Below, piece by piece: positions 1 through 11,956 of a stretch of DNA of 64,000 nt. The DNA comes from Plantago major (lineage: Eukaryota > Streptophyta > Magnoliopsida > Lamiales > Plantaginaceae): the NCBI GenBank assembly GCA_026545765.1, contig CM048843.1:13911501-13975500 (forward strand), in the 5' to 3' direction. A program made the position numbers and the translations under genes. Position 1 is the stretch's first letter. Each line of letters begins with the position of its first letter. Under the pieces are notes generated by a model. That model was not told the DNA's origin. It worked only from the letters and a program-made list of their open reading frames with translations, and did not search any database.

Positions 1-83
1 GTATCTGTACGTTTTTGGTTTAGCTTATGCTTTTATGTATGGTGTATGTTGCACAAGATTGTAAATTAAAAAGTTAGAAAATA
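1..83. other. Flank without a gene
   Basis: AT-rich sequence before the first MITE; I see no feature in it. Confidence 0.5.
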
Positions 84-260
84 CTCCATCCGTCCCAGAT
101 TCAATTACCCGCAGGCCCAGACGCAAGTTTTAATTAAAAGAAAATTGAATAAACTAAAAAAAAATTGAATAAAATGGAAGAAATGATGAATAAAATATGA
201 GAATTTGAAATTGAGACGTCCCAAAATGAAATACGTGAAGTTGAATTCGGGACGAAGGAG
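84..260. mobile_element. Stowaway-type MITE
   Basis: A 177-bp element with inverted ends. The left end reads CTCCATCCGTCCCAGATTCAA and the right end is its near-complement, closing in GGACGAAGGAG. A TA dinucleotide flanks both sides (82-83 and 261-262). Ends of the CTCC(N)TCCGTCCC type with a TA target duplication define the Stowaway (Tc1/mariner-derived) family. The interior has no coding potential; the open frame across it is fortuitous. Confidence 0.85.
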
Positions 261-1825
261 TATATAATAATAAGGTGAGTGAATTTCGCACCGGGTTTCT
301 TGCATTTACCATATTATATGCCTTCATAATTTCATATCAATCATGATAAAGTTTAAATAAATAAACACCACTATATGTATTAGATTTAGTTATTTTCATA
401 ATTTATAAAAGAAATGAGAGAAAAAGTCTTTAATCAATAAACGTTACCCTTGGCATATAAAAGAGAGAAACTTACGAGATGATGAAGTAGCAATATAAGA
501 GAATGATATTTTTTTTCTCTCTTTAATTTATGCCCAAAAGAACCGAAGATGGACGAATAGAAAATAATGTGCAATGCTAAATGTTAACATAAATAGTGAA
601 TATAATTGGATATATGAATATAATAAAGTAAATAAAATTATGAAAACAATCAAGTTTGTAGCACATGTGTCAAAGAAGAGGTTATAAAGGAATTTATAAT
701 TTATAGAATGCTAGTTTGGGATATAATTTTTGGTATAAGGCTATTTTGGCATTGATTCAGTTAGAAGATTAATAGAAGGGCTACAACTTAGTAATTTGGG
801 TTATTCTATTTTCAGGTTGGCTTCGTACCGACCTGAATATAGATATCCGTTAGATGTTCGCCACGTGACACTTAATTCAATCTGATCCATTGATTTTGGT
901 TCGAAGTCATTTCATCTATAATCTCAGGTGTGACAGATTATAAATTAATTTTTTAATAATTATAAATCTTTAAAAAATATAAGTTGACTATAATACCCTT
1001 ATAATATAATTACTTTTTTAAATATCATAATATATAATAATAATTTCAAATTTATAAAATCACATGTATAACCTTAATTAATATCAAATAAAATTAATAC
1101 TATTCCATCATTAAATAAAACGTTAAATCATATCTTTAATTATAACATTAAAGTTCAGATATTAAGAACCCTAATTCACCATTAACAATCGATCTCCGCA
1201 TATTCATGGATTCCACCTCGTGCATATCACACCAAATTTCTTGTAAACTTGGAGGACTACCTATCAAACCCAATGAAGTATTTCTGTTTAAAACTTGATT
1301 AGGGAAGAATTAGTAACTGGGAAAGGGTTCAATCCCGACAGTTTGCAAGATATTCAAGGCACAAGGCCTTCATTCCTCTTCGTTTTCTCCAAACAAATAA
1401 CATTATTAATGTTTGATTAATTAATTAACTACCCAATTAATTAAGCTATTGTGTTGTTTTGATATCTCGACTGTGTTGGTGACGAACAAGACCATGGCGA
1501 AATTGAACTCTGAGTTCTGAGGGTAAACGATGAGAAGATGAGAAGAAGCATCAATTCAAATTCTTTTTATGTTTAATATAAATATCAAATCTGAATCCAA
1601 TCGGACCGAGGTCCATTTGAAAAATCCACACAAAATCTTAGCTTTAGGGACGTCAATTTGGATCCGACCTCCATAAATTTGGATTCATTATTTTTGCTTT
1701 TGTGCATGTTTGGTGCTATGCACATATTTCTTTGACCGGGTCCACCCCTCTATTGATCCAAGACCCGTTAAAAGTCGCTTAAAAACGGGTCGAATACCTG
1801 ATCTTTTGAGAATAACTCTAATTAA
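261..1825. other. Intergenic, AT-rich
   Basis: No gene is visible. The only local structure I see is a perfect-looking hairpin at 811-837: ten bases (TTCAGGTTGG) pair with CCGACCTGAA apart from one G-T position, around a 7-nt loop. Confidence 0.5.
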
Positions 1826-1853
1826 CTAGTACTAATCCGTGGCGATGCCACGG
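1826..1853 (-). mobile_element. Helitron-like 3' terminus
   Basis: Read on the minus strand, this stretch is a 7-bp-stem hairpin (CCGTGGC, loop ATC, GCCACGG; 1837-1853), then 11 nt, then CTAG, with T as the next host base and A on the other side. A short hairpin 10-12 nt before a CTRR end, inserted between A and T, is the diagnostic 3' end of Helitrons. The element would extend to the right from here. I could not fix its 5' end (TC) and see no Rep/helicase coding in it, so it is probably a small non-autonomous copy. Confidence 0.6.
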
Positions 1854-2328
1854 TATAGTTTACTTTTAATAATTAATAAAAAGGGGATGATAAAATAAAT
1901 TAATGGAGAAAATAAGTTAGTCAAATTTATGAGAACAACGTTGATCGTGGTGTTGATCGGTAGTCCTTCTTCATCTAATATTATCATTGAGTGTTTATTT
2001 ATGTTAACTATAGAAAATGTAAAAATAGGGTCCACCGTAACCGACCTGTTAATTAGTAACAGATACATGTTTTTAAAAAAAATTATATCCCTCAAACGGA
2101 ACTAAGATAAAATACAAAAGTATACCAATCAATAGGGATGTCCCGCCGTGATATGTGGTCACCCCAACAAAAAAAAAATTATACAAACATATTTCACATG
2201 TTATTGTTGTTTTTTTCCAACCCACCAGTTTCCAACAACCCCGCGGTAGTATGCGTCACCCCACCAAAGATACAAAAATTATTATTCTATGACCATAATT
2301 TCCATGGTGCGGTTGCCCCTCCCCCCTT

Positions 2329-2636
2329 ATGGATGAAGAAAGTAGAGAGAAGATAGAAGAGTTTCCCCGCCTAGAGAGTACTGCAGAACCCCCCTCCCGA
2401 CCCGTCATGGAGATCAAGAAAGTACAGAGAAGAGCGGCGACATTTTCCCCGCCTAGAGAGTATCAGCTGATCCCCCCATCTTGTTATAGAGATCAAGAAA
2501 GTAGAGAGAAGATTGAAGAGAGTTTCCCCACCTAGAGAGTATCAGATCCCCAGACCCGTTATGGATCAAGAAAGCAGAGAGAAGATCGAAGAGAGTTTCC
2601 CCACTTAGAGAGTATATGCAGACTCCCCCTCCCTAC
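2329..2636. repeat. Tandem repeat, about 75-bp unit, four copies
   Basis: Four degenerate units start near 2329, 2407, 2486 and 2561. Each has the same order: ATGGA-GATCAAGAAAGTAGAGAG, a GAAGAT-GAAGAG block, TTTCCCC(G/A)CC, TAGAGAGTA and a C-rich tail. Indels differ between units. The open reading frames across the block run through the repeat and do not look like a protein. If the Helitron terminus at 1826 is real, this array probably lies inside that element. Confidence 0.75.
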
Positions 2637-4200
2637 CTCCCGCCAGAAAAAATGTAGTTTTTACTAATTTAATAATCATAAAATGTTGCGGTCGGGTGTT
2701 GTAACAAAGGTATGTAAATGGTTCGAGTATATGCCAGACCGAACATGAACATCATTATTGCGAACGGGGTTGAATTCGGGTGGATAGAACCAGTCCTTCC
2801 AGCCAGAGATCATAGAGAAGATAACCCTTATACCTCATCCTACTGATCGAATCTTATACATAAAGAAAATGAAATTGAAAGTCTTCACATGTAAAATGTT
2901 GTTGATAAACATGTAAAGATCAAGACACCACCAATTAGCTCACGTGTGTCTCTTTTATCTTCTGGAGCTGAAAAGAGCATGTCTAGTACACGATTCATAG
3001 AACATTTTTAGAAGATCAGTTGAATGGACTATGTCAAGCATAGATCCAAAGGTCCTCCTAACTGGATTCATGTCCATTAAGAAAATACATATTCAACAGT
3101 AAATCATACAAATCTGAAGATATAAATTAAGCTTCATTGAACAATGTAATATTGATTACTTGAGTCCGATAAAATGATTGGATTCATTTCACTATATTAA
3201 ATTTAAAACTAACAATTTGGAATCATATACTATCAAATATATAACCTTAATTGGATTTCATAAAGACCTTTAAATGTAAAAAAATACAAATTTATCATGC
3301 CTCAACAAATTGGGAAGCATACAGAAGACGGGCATCATAATTACCTCAAGTATTTAAAACATCCAAACACATTCTTATATATAGGAGTTTGCTGATCTTC
3401 AATTTGGGTGTGTATATGTTCAATAAATTTTTTTAATACCATTCTTATACGCATTATGTAAATTCACTATATGTGCCTAAATTCAGTATATGTGTGGCGA
3501 TTTTAATGGAATTATTGGATTTAGAATATTTGATTGATCACAATTATAAATAGTTACAAAGGTTAAATATAATTGGCAGAATTATGTAACCAAAATTAGA
3601 TTTCAATTGTAAAGGTAACAGAACCAAATACACATTAACTTGGCATCAAACATAAATTTACCTTGATTATAATTGTTTTGTGATTTTTTAATCCAAAAAA
3701 ATGAAAGAATTCCTCACATTGATTTGAGGCCAAAGTACTATAGCTAGAATTGATAAAAATAAAAATTGGTCTTTATAATATATGGATAGATCTCATCTCA
3801 CATGACTTAAAATTGAAAATTATTTGTTTACTTTATTCTTTACCTTCTCACCTCTGTAAAAAGAAATGTAGAGTTAACAAAACTTTAAATTCTACATTGC
3901 CATTTAAGATAAATTCTTTTTACATTAATTTTGTATTAGAAAATGTCCAAGTAATTAGATGGCGGTCCAAGTATCATCTATGCACATGCTGAACATGTGT
4001 GCTTCAAAGTAAACCATAACTTTAATTAGAATATAGTAGAAAAATATACGAAAGTACCCAGAATAACCGAAAGTGCACAAAATAGTATGGTTGTATGGAT
4101 ATATATGAGGCTAATCAAAATAATCGTATATTTTAATTTGTCCAGAATGTTTGATGCTAAACTATGTAAAATGAGTATATTTTTGAACGCTTGATGCTAC
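2637..4200. other. Intergenic, no feature seen
   Basis: AT-rich sequence without a convincing coding region on either strand. I saw no terminal repeats. Confidence 0.45.
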
Positions 4201-4408
4201 GTTAATGATTTATAATGTGTTTTAATGAGTCGATTTTAATTTTTAAAATTCCATTATTTCATTTTATCTTATTTAATAAATTTATATTTTGTTTTAATGA
4301 AGAAAGCAATTTATCTAATTAATAATAGTATTCAAGATTGGTGTCTATAGATTCGTCTTGTATTGAAAAATTCAAATATATGTCAAAAATATTTTTTGGA
4401 TTTTTTAT
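4200..4408. repeat. Left piece of a degenerate tandem array
   Basis: Contains the array signature AGATTGGTGTCTATAG-ATTCGTCTTG (from 4335), then ATTCAAATATATG and AATATTTTTTGGATTTTT. The same order recurs four times at 12,058-12,920. The copies are now separated by the MULE, so this is the left half of an array that was continuous before that insertion. Confidence 0.75.
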
Positions 4409-4819
4409 GGGTAAATTACATATAGACCCCCTCTTAGATTTCTTAATTACAGATGGGTACCTGTTACTGGAACAATAACGTATAAGTTCTATTAGTGTAA
4501 ACTTAATTACATATAGGTCCACGAACTTGACTTTTGGCGATTTAAAAGCTTGAAAACCCATTTGTACCCCTGCTTATTTTTCAGCTGTTTTAAGCTGCCA
4601 AACAGCCTTAGTTTCTCGATCACACGTGACATACACGTGTGGATCTACATGTAATTAGAACAAAACTTATATATACTTCGATGTAATTGAAATTTGACCT
4701 TTTTTTTTTTTTTAAACTAGCCGTTGGTAATTTAAATGGAGGCTATTTATGCACAAAAAACTTGCATTTTTATCTTCTTATTTCAGATTTTTTTCACTAC
4801 AATATCTTATAGTTCAACA

Positions 4820-5260
4820 ATGGCTTCTCGCTCGAATGTTTCAAGTGATTATCCGGCAAGTGGTGTTATTCGTCCAGTTTGTAAGAAGCCGAATTGTAGT
4901 AAACGTACTAGTTTATCTGTTAATACGGATCAACCACATGAAGGAAGATTTTATTGGCGTTGTCCGAAGCATGGATTTTCAGAATGGTCTAATGTTGAAG
5001 AAAATGTAAAAACACAACGAGGAGATGTCATGCACACACAATTGCTTTGTGAATTTGTTCCATTTCAGCCACCACTACATCAACAGTCAAGGGTGCAAAA
5101 TGTGCAACAACAACCAACAGTTCAAAGAAGACATAAGAGAGTGGAGAAGATAGTAGAGGCTAATGTAGACAAATACTTTTGGATTAGGCAACTTATTTGC
5201 CTTAACCTGTTGTTATTTGATATGTACTTGATAGTGCAGATAGTTAAAGCATTAAACTAG
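4820..5260 (+). CDS. GRF-type zinc-finger protein with C-terminal hydrophobic segment, carried by the MULE
   Basis: A 146-aa frame. I chose the ATG at 4820 because the product then begins MASRSNVSS and reaches the zinc finger directly; an in-frame ATG at 4736 would add 28 hydrophobic residues. Residues about 20-60 hold Cys-X4-Cys followed by GRFYWRC, the pattern of the GRF zinc finger, a nucleic-acid-binding module seen in TOP3A, NEIL3 and APE2. A Gln-rich stretch follows, then a hydrophobic C terminus (about 122-146) that could be a membrane anchor. Short GRF proteins with such a tail are common plant hypothetical proteins and are often annotated next to transposons. The gene is convergent with the transposase and lies just inside the left TIR, where maize MuDR has mudrB. 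I infer an accessory role; none is shown. The frame is intact although the transposase is broken. Confidence 0.6.
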   Translation: MASRSNVSSDYPASGVIRPVCKKPNCSKRTSLSVNTDQPHEGRFYWRCPKHGFSEWSNVEENVKTQRGDVMHTQLLCEFVPFQPPLHQQSRVQNVQQQPTVQRRHKRVEKIVEANVDKYFWIRQLICLNLLLFDMYLIVQIVKALN

Positions 5261-5431
5261 ATCAAACATTGTAACCAAGATAGGAATCAAATTGTATTGA
5301 GCTTAGTTTTCAATTGCAAGTTATCAATACAAATATTGTAGTCAAAACATACCAAAAAGTAGTTTAATCCCAGCAAAAGTAGACTAAAGTATTAAAATTG
5401 CAATCAAAAGCAGAGCACCACAAGTGCTTAT

Positions 5432-8400
5432 CTACAAACCAAACCATCTCCCTAGACCTCTTCCCCTTGAAGACCTTCCACCTGTACCCCTGCCTCTTCC
5501 AGTACTTGAAGTGCCAGTTTGATCAGTACCTCTACCATTTCCCCCGCCACTCCTTCCTCTACCTGTGCCATACCTTCCTCTCCCAGTGCCATTTCCCCTG
5601 CCACTCCTTCCTCTACCCCTGCCAGTCCCTAAACTCTCCCCATTGGTAGTCTACATGCAAAATACATATCCCAACTCAGCAAAAACCACAATACATGCAC
5701 AATACATATCACAAGTCATCAAAAACCACTATACATGCACAATACATATCACAAGTCATCAAATACACAACAAACACTCAACTAATGGAGAGCAAATTCA
5801 TAAAGTCCTAAATACACAACATACAGATTCAAGGATAGCCAATCACTTACATCATTTGTTTCTTCTGGCTGACTTGCTTGTGACTCTTGATTTGCACCTG
5901 CTTGTGACTGCATTGGTTCCTCATCTTCATCCTTTTCCTGCAAATGAGACCCAACCAGAACTTAAATTCAACAAATGCACTATTAAAAAGATAGCTAAAT
6001 GCACTAATAATGCACTATTACAAAGACATAATGCTCACCAAAGTAGGACACTTCCTACAGTTATGTCCTCTAACACCACATAGACTACATTTTGGTGGTC
6101 TTCTTTGTTTGTGCAATGGAGCAGTAATTCTCCTGGGCCTGGCACCACCTTCACTTGGATGTCTGATCCTTTTTACAGGAGGTCTTCCAGGTGGCCTAAG
6201 AACTATTGGAAGTGAGCATTCTTCCTCAGTTAGATCATTTGGCCAAAACCTATAGTTTGGCACTGGCTGTATCATCATGTCATATGCCCTCATGTATGCA
6301 ACTTTTGTGTGGTTATCACTTATGAAGTTTTCCCCATCTTGTTTGTTGTGATTGATAGCCACCCAAGCATGCCTACATGGGATGCCTCCAATGTCCCATC
6401 TTCCACAATCACAAGACATAGACTGAAGATTAACCACAAAGGTATATGAGTAGTCCTCAATCTCATACACATTTTCAGCCTCAGAAATCAATCTACATCT
6501 TCTTGATTGATCATGTGTTTCATTTAGATTTGCCAACACCCTTGGCATCACAACTGAGGTGCAAGATGCACCCTTCTGTGTCCTCACTACCAACCTTTGC
6601 ATCACTTGTTTTCTTATCCCCTACAAAACATATAAATTACCTAGTTAACAATGATCACAGATAGCATAAACAGTACAAAGCATAATGATCTAATAATAAA
6701 CTTACCTCCATGATATTCAAAACAAAGAATCCTCTTATAGGCTCAACCCATGAGTTGAAGCTCTCACTAACATTGTAAGTGCAGTGGTATATCTTTGGAG
6801 TTGGGTTAAAGGCATGCCTTGCCCAAAATCCTAAAGGAATGTTCATCAAATAATTGTGTGTTGGAACACTTGCATTTTTCATCTTGAGCATTGCTTTGTT
6901 AAAGCCATATGCAGTGTAGGCTGTTGCAGCTTGCCAGTAGTACTTCCTTAGGTCTACACTGCCCCATCTTTACTTGAAGTTGTCATATATGTGCTTTGCA
7001 CATTTTCTATTGACAACATTTGGGGCTAACTCTTCAATCACTGGAACTAGACCCTGCATTTGTGATTTATAAATCATTAAGAGTCAAGTTCACAAACTAA
7101 TCAATAAACAACAAGTTAACACATAAATATGACATATTTACCTTTTGTCTATCTGCCATGAAATGCCAGTGTTTGTCAGCATCAAATGGACCAACAAATT
7201 GCTCAAGGCATTGCAGAAAGAAGCCCCAAGGCTCTTTACACTCTGACTCAACTATAGCCCAAGCAACTGGGAATATCCCACAATCTGCATCTGTAGAAAC
7301 TGCACTCAACAGATGCCCACCATATCTTCCCCTTAAATGACACCCATCAAAGAAGAGGAATGGGCTGCACCCATTTAGAGATCCCCTTTTTAGGCCCTCC
7401 AAACCACAAAAGAACCTTTGAAAGTGAGGTGGCTTTTCAATTGCAGGTTTAACAGCTAACTCAACTATTGAGGATTTGTCCTAAGTACCATCACTCTGTA
7501 CTTAGGTGACAACCTAAATGCTTCTTCAGGGTTGCCTCCTAATATCTCCAAGGCTTTCAACACAGCCCTATAAATCCTCATGTATGGCACTTTGATTCCC
7601 AGTTTCTTGTTGACCCAAGGTTCAAGTTTCTTGGCTGTTATTCCAGGAGTTTCCTTCATTGGCTCAAGTAACTTAGTTGCTAACCAGTTGGATTCTGCAT
7701 GCCTTTGATCAACTTTTCTAACACATTTGTGTCCTCCTTGATAACTCCTTATCATGAAGGAGACTTCATCATCCAAAACACCTAAATTGTAGAAAAGTTA
7801 GTTAGTAAACTATTGACAATGCTAGCAATTAACTTTGGAGTTACTGAGTTTGGAAATATACCTGCATGAAGCCTCCATGAACAACCTTTACCTCCGCAAT
7901 GTACAGTGTATCTAGCACTATGTTACGCCCCTGACCTTTTTCACCTCATAAGCATGTTTAAATATATTTTTTAAGCAAATTTTAATATTTTAATATGTGT
8001 TACACACGTGGCATTATTTGTGAAAAAGTGAATTGATATTATGTGATCGTAATTGAATTCTAATTGTTATCGTTGTTTTATATAGCTTTGGGCCGGCTTG
8101 TTACTACTTCTAATTTTAACCATTTTATATCTAAACGGGGTCCTATGAAAGAACGGACACCGTAATATGAACCGTATGAAGTTATAGTATTTGTTTGGTG
8201 GACCTTTTTGACCTTCGAATCGTATTTGTGAAAACCGAAATAAGCAGGCTCGTGCAATTAATTCAAGTATTAAAAATAGTATTATAAATCATATTTGATG
8301 ATAAATCTCACGTCCACCGTCTCATAATTCCTATCCCTGTTGCTGCCATTTGTTTTAACTTCACAGAGAATTAGTGTCCTTGGGGACAGCTCACGTTATC

Positions 8401-11379
8401 AGCCTGGTTCATATATTTGCAATTGAGTTGCTATGTTCATCTTTTCAATTCTACATGTAGTCACGCCTTCATTCACACAACACATCACTCGTTCAAAACT
8501 TGCAATAGTGATATCTTTTAATTGATTTCTACTTTCACTTGTTTGTTCTAATATGAGAATACGTAATAGTTATTAGTCGGCCTTAATGATCTGAGCTTTG
8601 GCGATGAAAGATCAGTGTGAAAAAGGGGATGGAAAATATTAGTAGTGGTCTGTGAAATAGAATTTCAGACTTGGTTCCAGTATTTTAGTACCTAAATAGT
8701 ATTCGGGCAAAGTTAGTAGCGGTTTTGACAGTCAAAGGTAAGTGTTTTTAGTACCTCGTTATTTAGTTTCTTTGTAAATAATTTTCGGTAACTTGTTGTT
8801 TGACAAATACGTGTTATTCTTGATATTATTGATATGGTGCTAGCGTATGACTATGAATATGTGTGGATTATATTGTGGAAGTGTGTTATGAAATGTGAAA
8901 ATATACCGTGGTGTGCTATATATGTTGAATGTTCCATTCTGAATACGATGAAAAGCTTAAAGTGCTTGATTGATGAAGTGATCAATTGCTCCCACGTACG
9001 GATACGTGCAGTTGTTATCTGAAAAGATACTATTTTCTGATAAAGTATTAGTCGTATATATTTATAAACATGATTATGTGAATTGCATTCATACGAGATA
9101 AGAGGATTCTGTTATGGCTGCTGATGACCTTGAGTCATGTGTTTTCCAGCTTGTCTGGATATCCAACACTGGTTGGACTCTGAATATCCATCACTGGATG
9201 GACTCTGTATGAAATATAGAATTCCGAATGCGGTGGAATCAGATAAATCATATCGTGATCACGATTTTACTCCTGGTCGTAACAGAGCCATAGCAGACAA
9301 AGAAAATGACTAAGCACGTGCATTAGTATATAAATGTGAAAGATGTTGAATGTTTATAGCTGATATGTTGGAATATGAAGTGAACTGGTATGATTTTGAA
9401 ACTGTGAAATAAATGGAGTCACGTGTTCTGATTGTGAATATATGTGACTGAAAGTGATGTGTTTACCTGGTGTTAAATGGCTTGTTGCCAGTTATTTTTA
9501 CAGGTTATTAAATGACCTATTACTGATTATACTTATTGAGATCCGCAACTCATTCAAAATGCGATGATGTTTTTATAGATATTGAGGCAAAGGCAGGCCT
9601 TAGCGGAAAAGAAGTTAAGTCATGCATCAAAGGTCCGCCGGCTGGTTTCCAATCCTTCTCCCTCAGCTCGTCATTTGCATGAAAGCACTTTTGTTCTGTG
9701 AAAGCTTATTTACTGCATAAAGCTTCTGAAAATGTATTTTGCTTGCATGCATTTGTAATTGTGGTCAAAGTACTTTTTAAAGCTTCCGTGCGTCTTAAAT
9801 ATAATTTTACTGTCGGTAATTATCTGTGAAGGTGATAGGGCGTCACACACTATCATTTTTAACCCTAACCAAATGAAACCCTACCTTCAACACATACTCT
9901 TTAGCCCTCTGCCTTAGCTCTTTCACACTTGCAAATACATCTCCTTCTTTAAACTCCCTATCCCACAGCTGATTGTTCTCATTAAATTAATCACCAATCC
10001 ACACTTCATCACTCAAGTCATTAATATCCTCACTCTCATACTCAAAGTTAGGGTCCAGGTCATCAAACTCTGCAACATCATTTGTATTTGCAGTCTCGGT
10101 CCCAACATTTGCAGTCTCAACATTTTCAGTTTCAGTTTCTGCAGTTTGGTTTTGCTCCTCACTCCCATTTGCTCCATTCTCCTCATTGTCAGACTCCCAG
10201 TCAGCCTTCTTACACCTCTTAAAGCCTATTGCTTCATCCTCACTGTCATACATATACTCATTATCAGGTGCCTCATACTGCCAACCAAATGCATCCCTAG
10301 AGCCATCCCTTTCACCATCACTCTCCACAAATTCCCCTTCCTCAATTGGTTCTGCATTCTTATTTTTTTTGTATAGTCATACTCACAACCATCAACTTCA
10401 GACTCAATCTCCATAGCATCTTCATCAACATGGAAGCTTGGATCATCACTATCAGTAGCATGACTCATGCTACTCTCACTCTCAACCATCTTCCCTTTTA
10501 GTCTCTCAGCAGCAAGAATCTTCTCCTTCATCTTATCCCTCTCCTCTCTTATGTCATCCTCATCATCAACCCACTCCTCAACAAGTACTTCTTCAGCCAC
10601 CTTACTACTTTCATCAACAACTACTTCTTCTGCCACCTTACTAATTTCATCAGTTTGATTAGTTGGTAGGTTCTCTTGGAAGATCCTCTCCAACAAATCT
10701 TCAAACTCAACATCACCCACAACAGGTTGATCAACAAAAGATTTCTGAGGGGTTGGTTCATGATGTTGAGGTATGTAAGGCCTAGGACCTGGAGAGGGGT
10801 TGGCTTTATTTGAAGCTCTTGGAGTTTTAGGAGATTCTGGGTTTGGTTGTGTTTCTTGAGTAGGAGGAGGTGGAGGTATATCTCCATCATCTTCTGTTAA
10901 ATCAACAAAAGCTGGGGGTGTGGGGGGTAATTGGGAGGACTGGTGGGTGGTCTTGGTTTACAACTCCTCTGCCTAAACAACCTCCTTCTAGCATTAGTAC
11001 TGTCTTGCTGAAATTCCCTAGGAGGTATGTACTCAACATCCACATCATCATCAACTCTTCTTCTTTTAGTAACAGACATATCCACAGCTAAAGACTCAAC
11101 ATCACTACTCTCTAAGTGCAGTTCTACTTCCATATGTTTCATATTAGACTCAAACATCCTCCTAACACTAGCATCATCTACTAACTCAATACGATCAAAA
11201 CTTCCATCAATATCAGCAACCATACTAAAAAACAGAGATCCAGTGGTTTGCACACCATCTAACACAGTCTTATACACATCATTCATCAGTTTCGAATGAC
11301 AATACCTGGAAGGGTTGATATTGGTAAGCATGTACTCATCCTTGCAGTAACGAATCCGTATGTTAAACAGAGTTCCCAT
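5432..11379 (-). pseudogene. MURA-type transposase (MuDR family), broken
   Basis: Order on the minus strand: N-terminal region from the ATG at 11,379; an acidic block (10.7-10.0 kb); the MuDR DNA-binding domain with a CGGKGCSWRLHAG-type Cys motif at 7860-7920; the DDE core (FFDGCHLRGRYGG at about 7330, ADRQK at about 7150); a SWIM zinc finger (CDCGRWDIGGIPCRH, about 6370-6415); a CCHC knuckle (CSLCGVRGHNCRKC, about 6050); and two final exons. Those exons, 5848-5940 and 5650-5432, join cleanly by GT-AG and end in an Arg-Gly-rich tail. Breaks: a solo LTR at 7921-9847 inside the DNA-binding domain, a frameshift near 7465, and a TAA near 6972 just before RWGSVDL. Intact MURA would cut and join element ends in the nucleus; this copy cannot encode it. 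Confidence 0.85.
7921..9847. mobile_element. Solo LTR (Ty3/gypsy type) inside the MULE transposase
   Basis: A 1,927-bp insertion begins TGTTACGCCC and ends GGGCGTCACA, which are inverted termini of TG...CA form. It is flanked by a perfect 5-bp duplication, CACTA (7916-7920 and 9848-9852). It has no internal gag/pol, primer-binding site or second LTR, so it is a solo LTR left by recombination between two LTRs. Termini of this kind are common in the Del/Tekay group of gypsy elements, an assignment from memory of end sequences only. The transposase reading frame is continuous on either side when the insertion and one CACTA are ignored. Confidence 0.88.
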
Positions 11380-11956
11380 TGTCACTGAAACAACAAAAAG
11401 TACGAGAACATTGATCAAACAGTAGTTCAAAAAATAAACCCTATATGCGATTTCTGTTAAACACTACTGCCTATTTCAGTGAAATCGGAGCCAAAGACGC
11501 CACATTTCGTACTAATACAAACGGGTTTTGACACGAAAATCACAAGAAAAGGATGAATTTCAGAAAATCAGAAAAAAATTTAAAAACTATACCTTTTCAG
11601 TGCCGATTCGAAGCCAACAGGTGCAATAACCAACGATTACTCGCAAATACGTGAAGAAAGCCAGCAAAGAAGGTCAATTTTGGTTCGATAATTGCAATGG
11701 CGGAAGCAGTTGTATGAAGAAGAAGGAGTGTGGTTTTGGCGGGCGGGAGTGGGAGTGAATGGTGAAAAAAAAACGTTTGATTAACCTAGAAAAGGTTAGA
11801 AAATGAATAAGGCTGTGTTTGGTTTGGAAATAAGTCATTGTGACTTAAAAGCTGGTCAACCAAAAACCAACTTTTTGGACCTATATGTAATTGTTCCACT
11901 AATGGGGATTCAGATGAGCGAGAAGCCACTAAGAGGGTAGCCCTATGTAATTTTTT

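Larger units (their letters stand above)
4409..11956 (-). mobile_element. Mutator-like element (MULE), decayed
   Basis: The left end (AAATTACATATAGACCCCCT, about 4413) and the complement of the right end (AAATTACATAGGGCTACCCT, about 11,935-11,954) match. They continue to match through CTCTTAG, ACATATAGGTCC and TTTTAAG for well over 100 bp, so the TIRs are long and diverged. A 10-bp direct repeat, GATTTTTTAT, flanks the element (4399-4408 and 11,957-11,966), which fits the 8-11-bp duplication made by Mutator transposases. The last 3-4 terminal bases do not pair, so the outer edges are approximate. Inside are a MURA gene, a GRF zinc-finger gene and a later LTR insertion. Confidence 0.8.

Noticed and set aside
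2138-2535. Two overlapping plus-strand frames
   Set aside because: They run through the 75-bp tandem repeat; the product has no domain and composition follows the repeat.
5398-6083. Plus-strand Pro/Leu/His-rich frames
   Set aside because: Antisense shadow of the Arg-Gly-rich transposase tail and adjacent intron.
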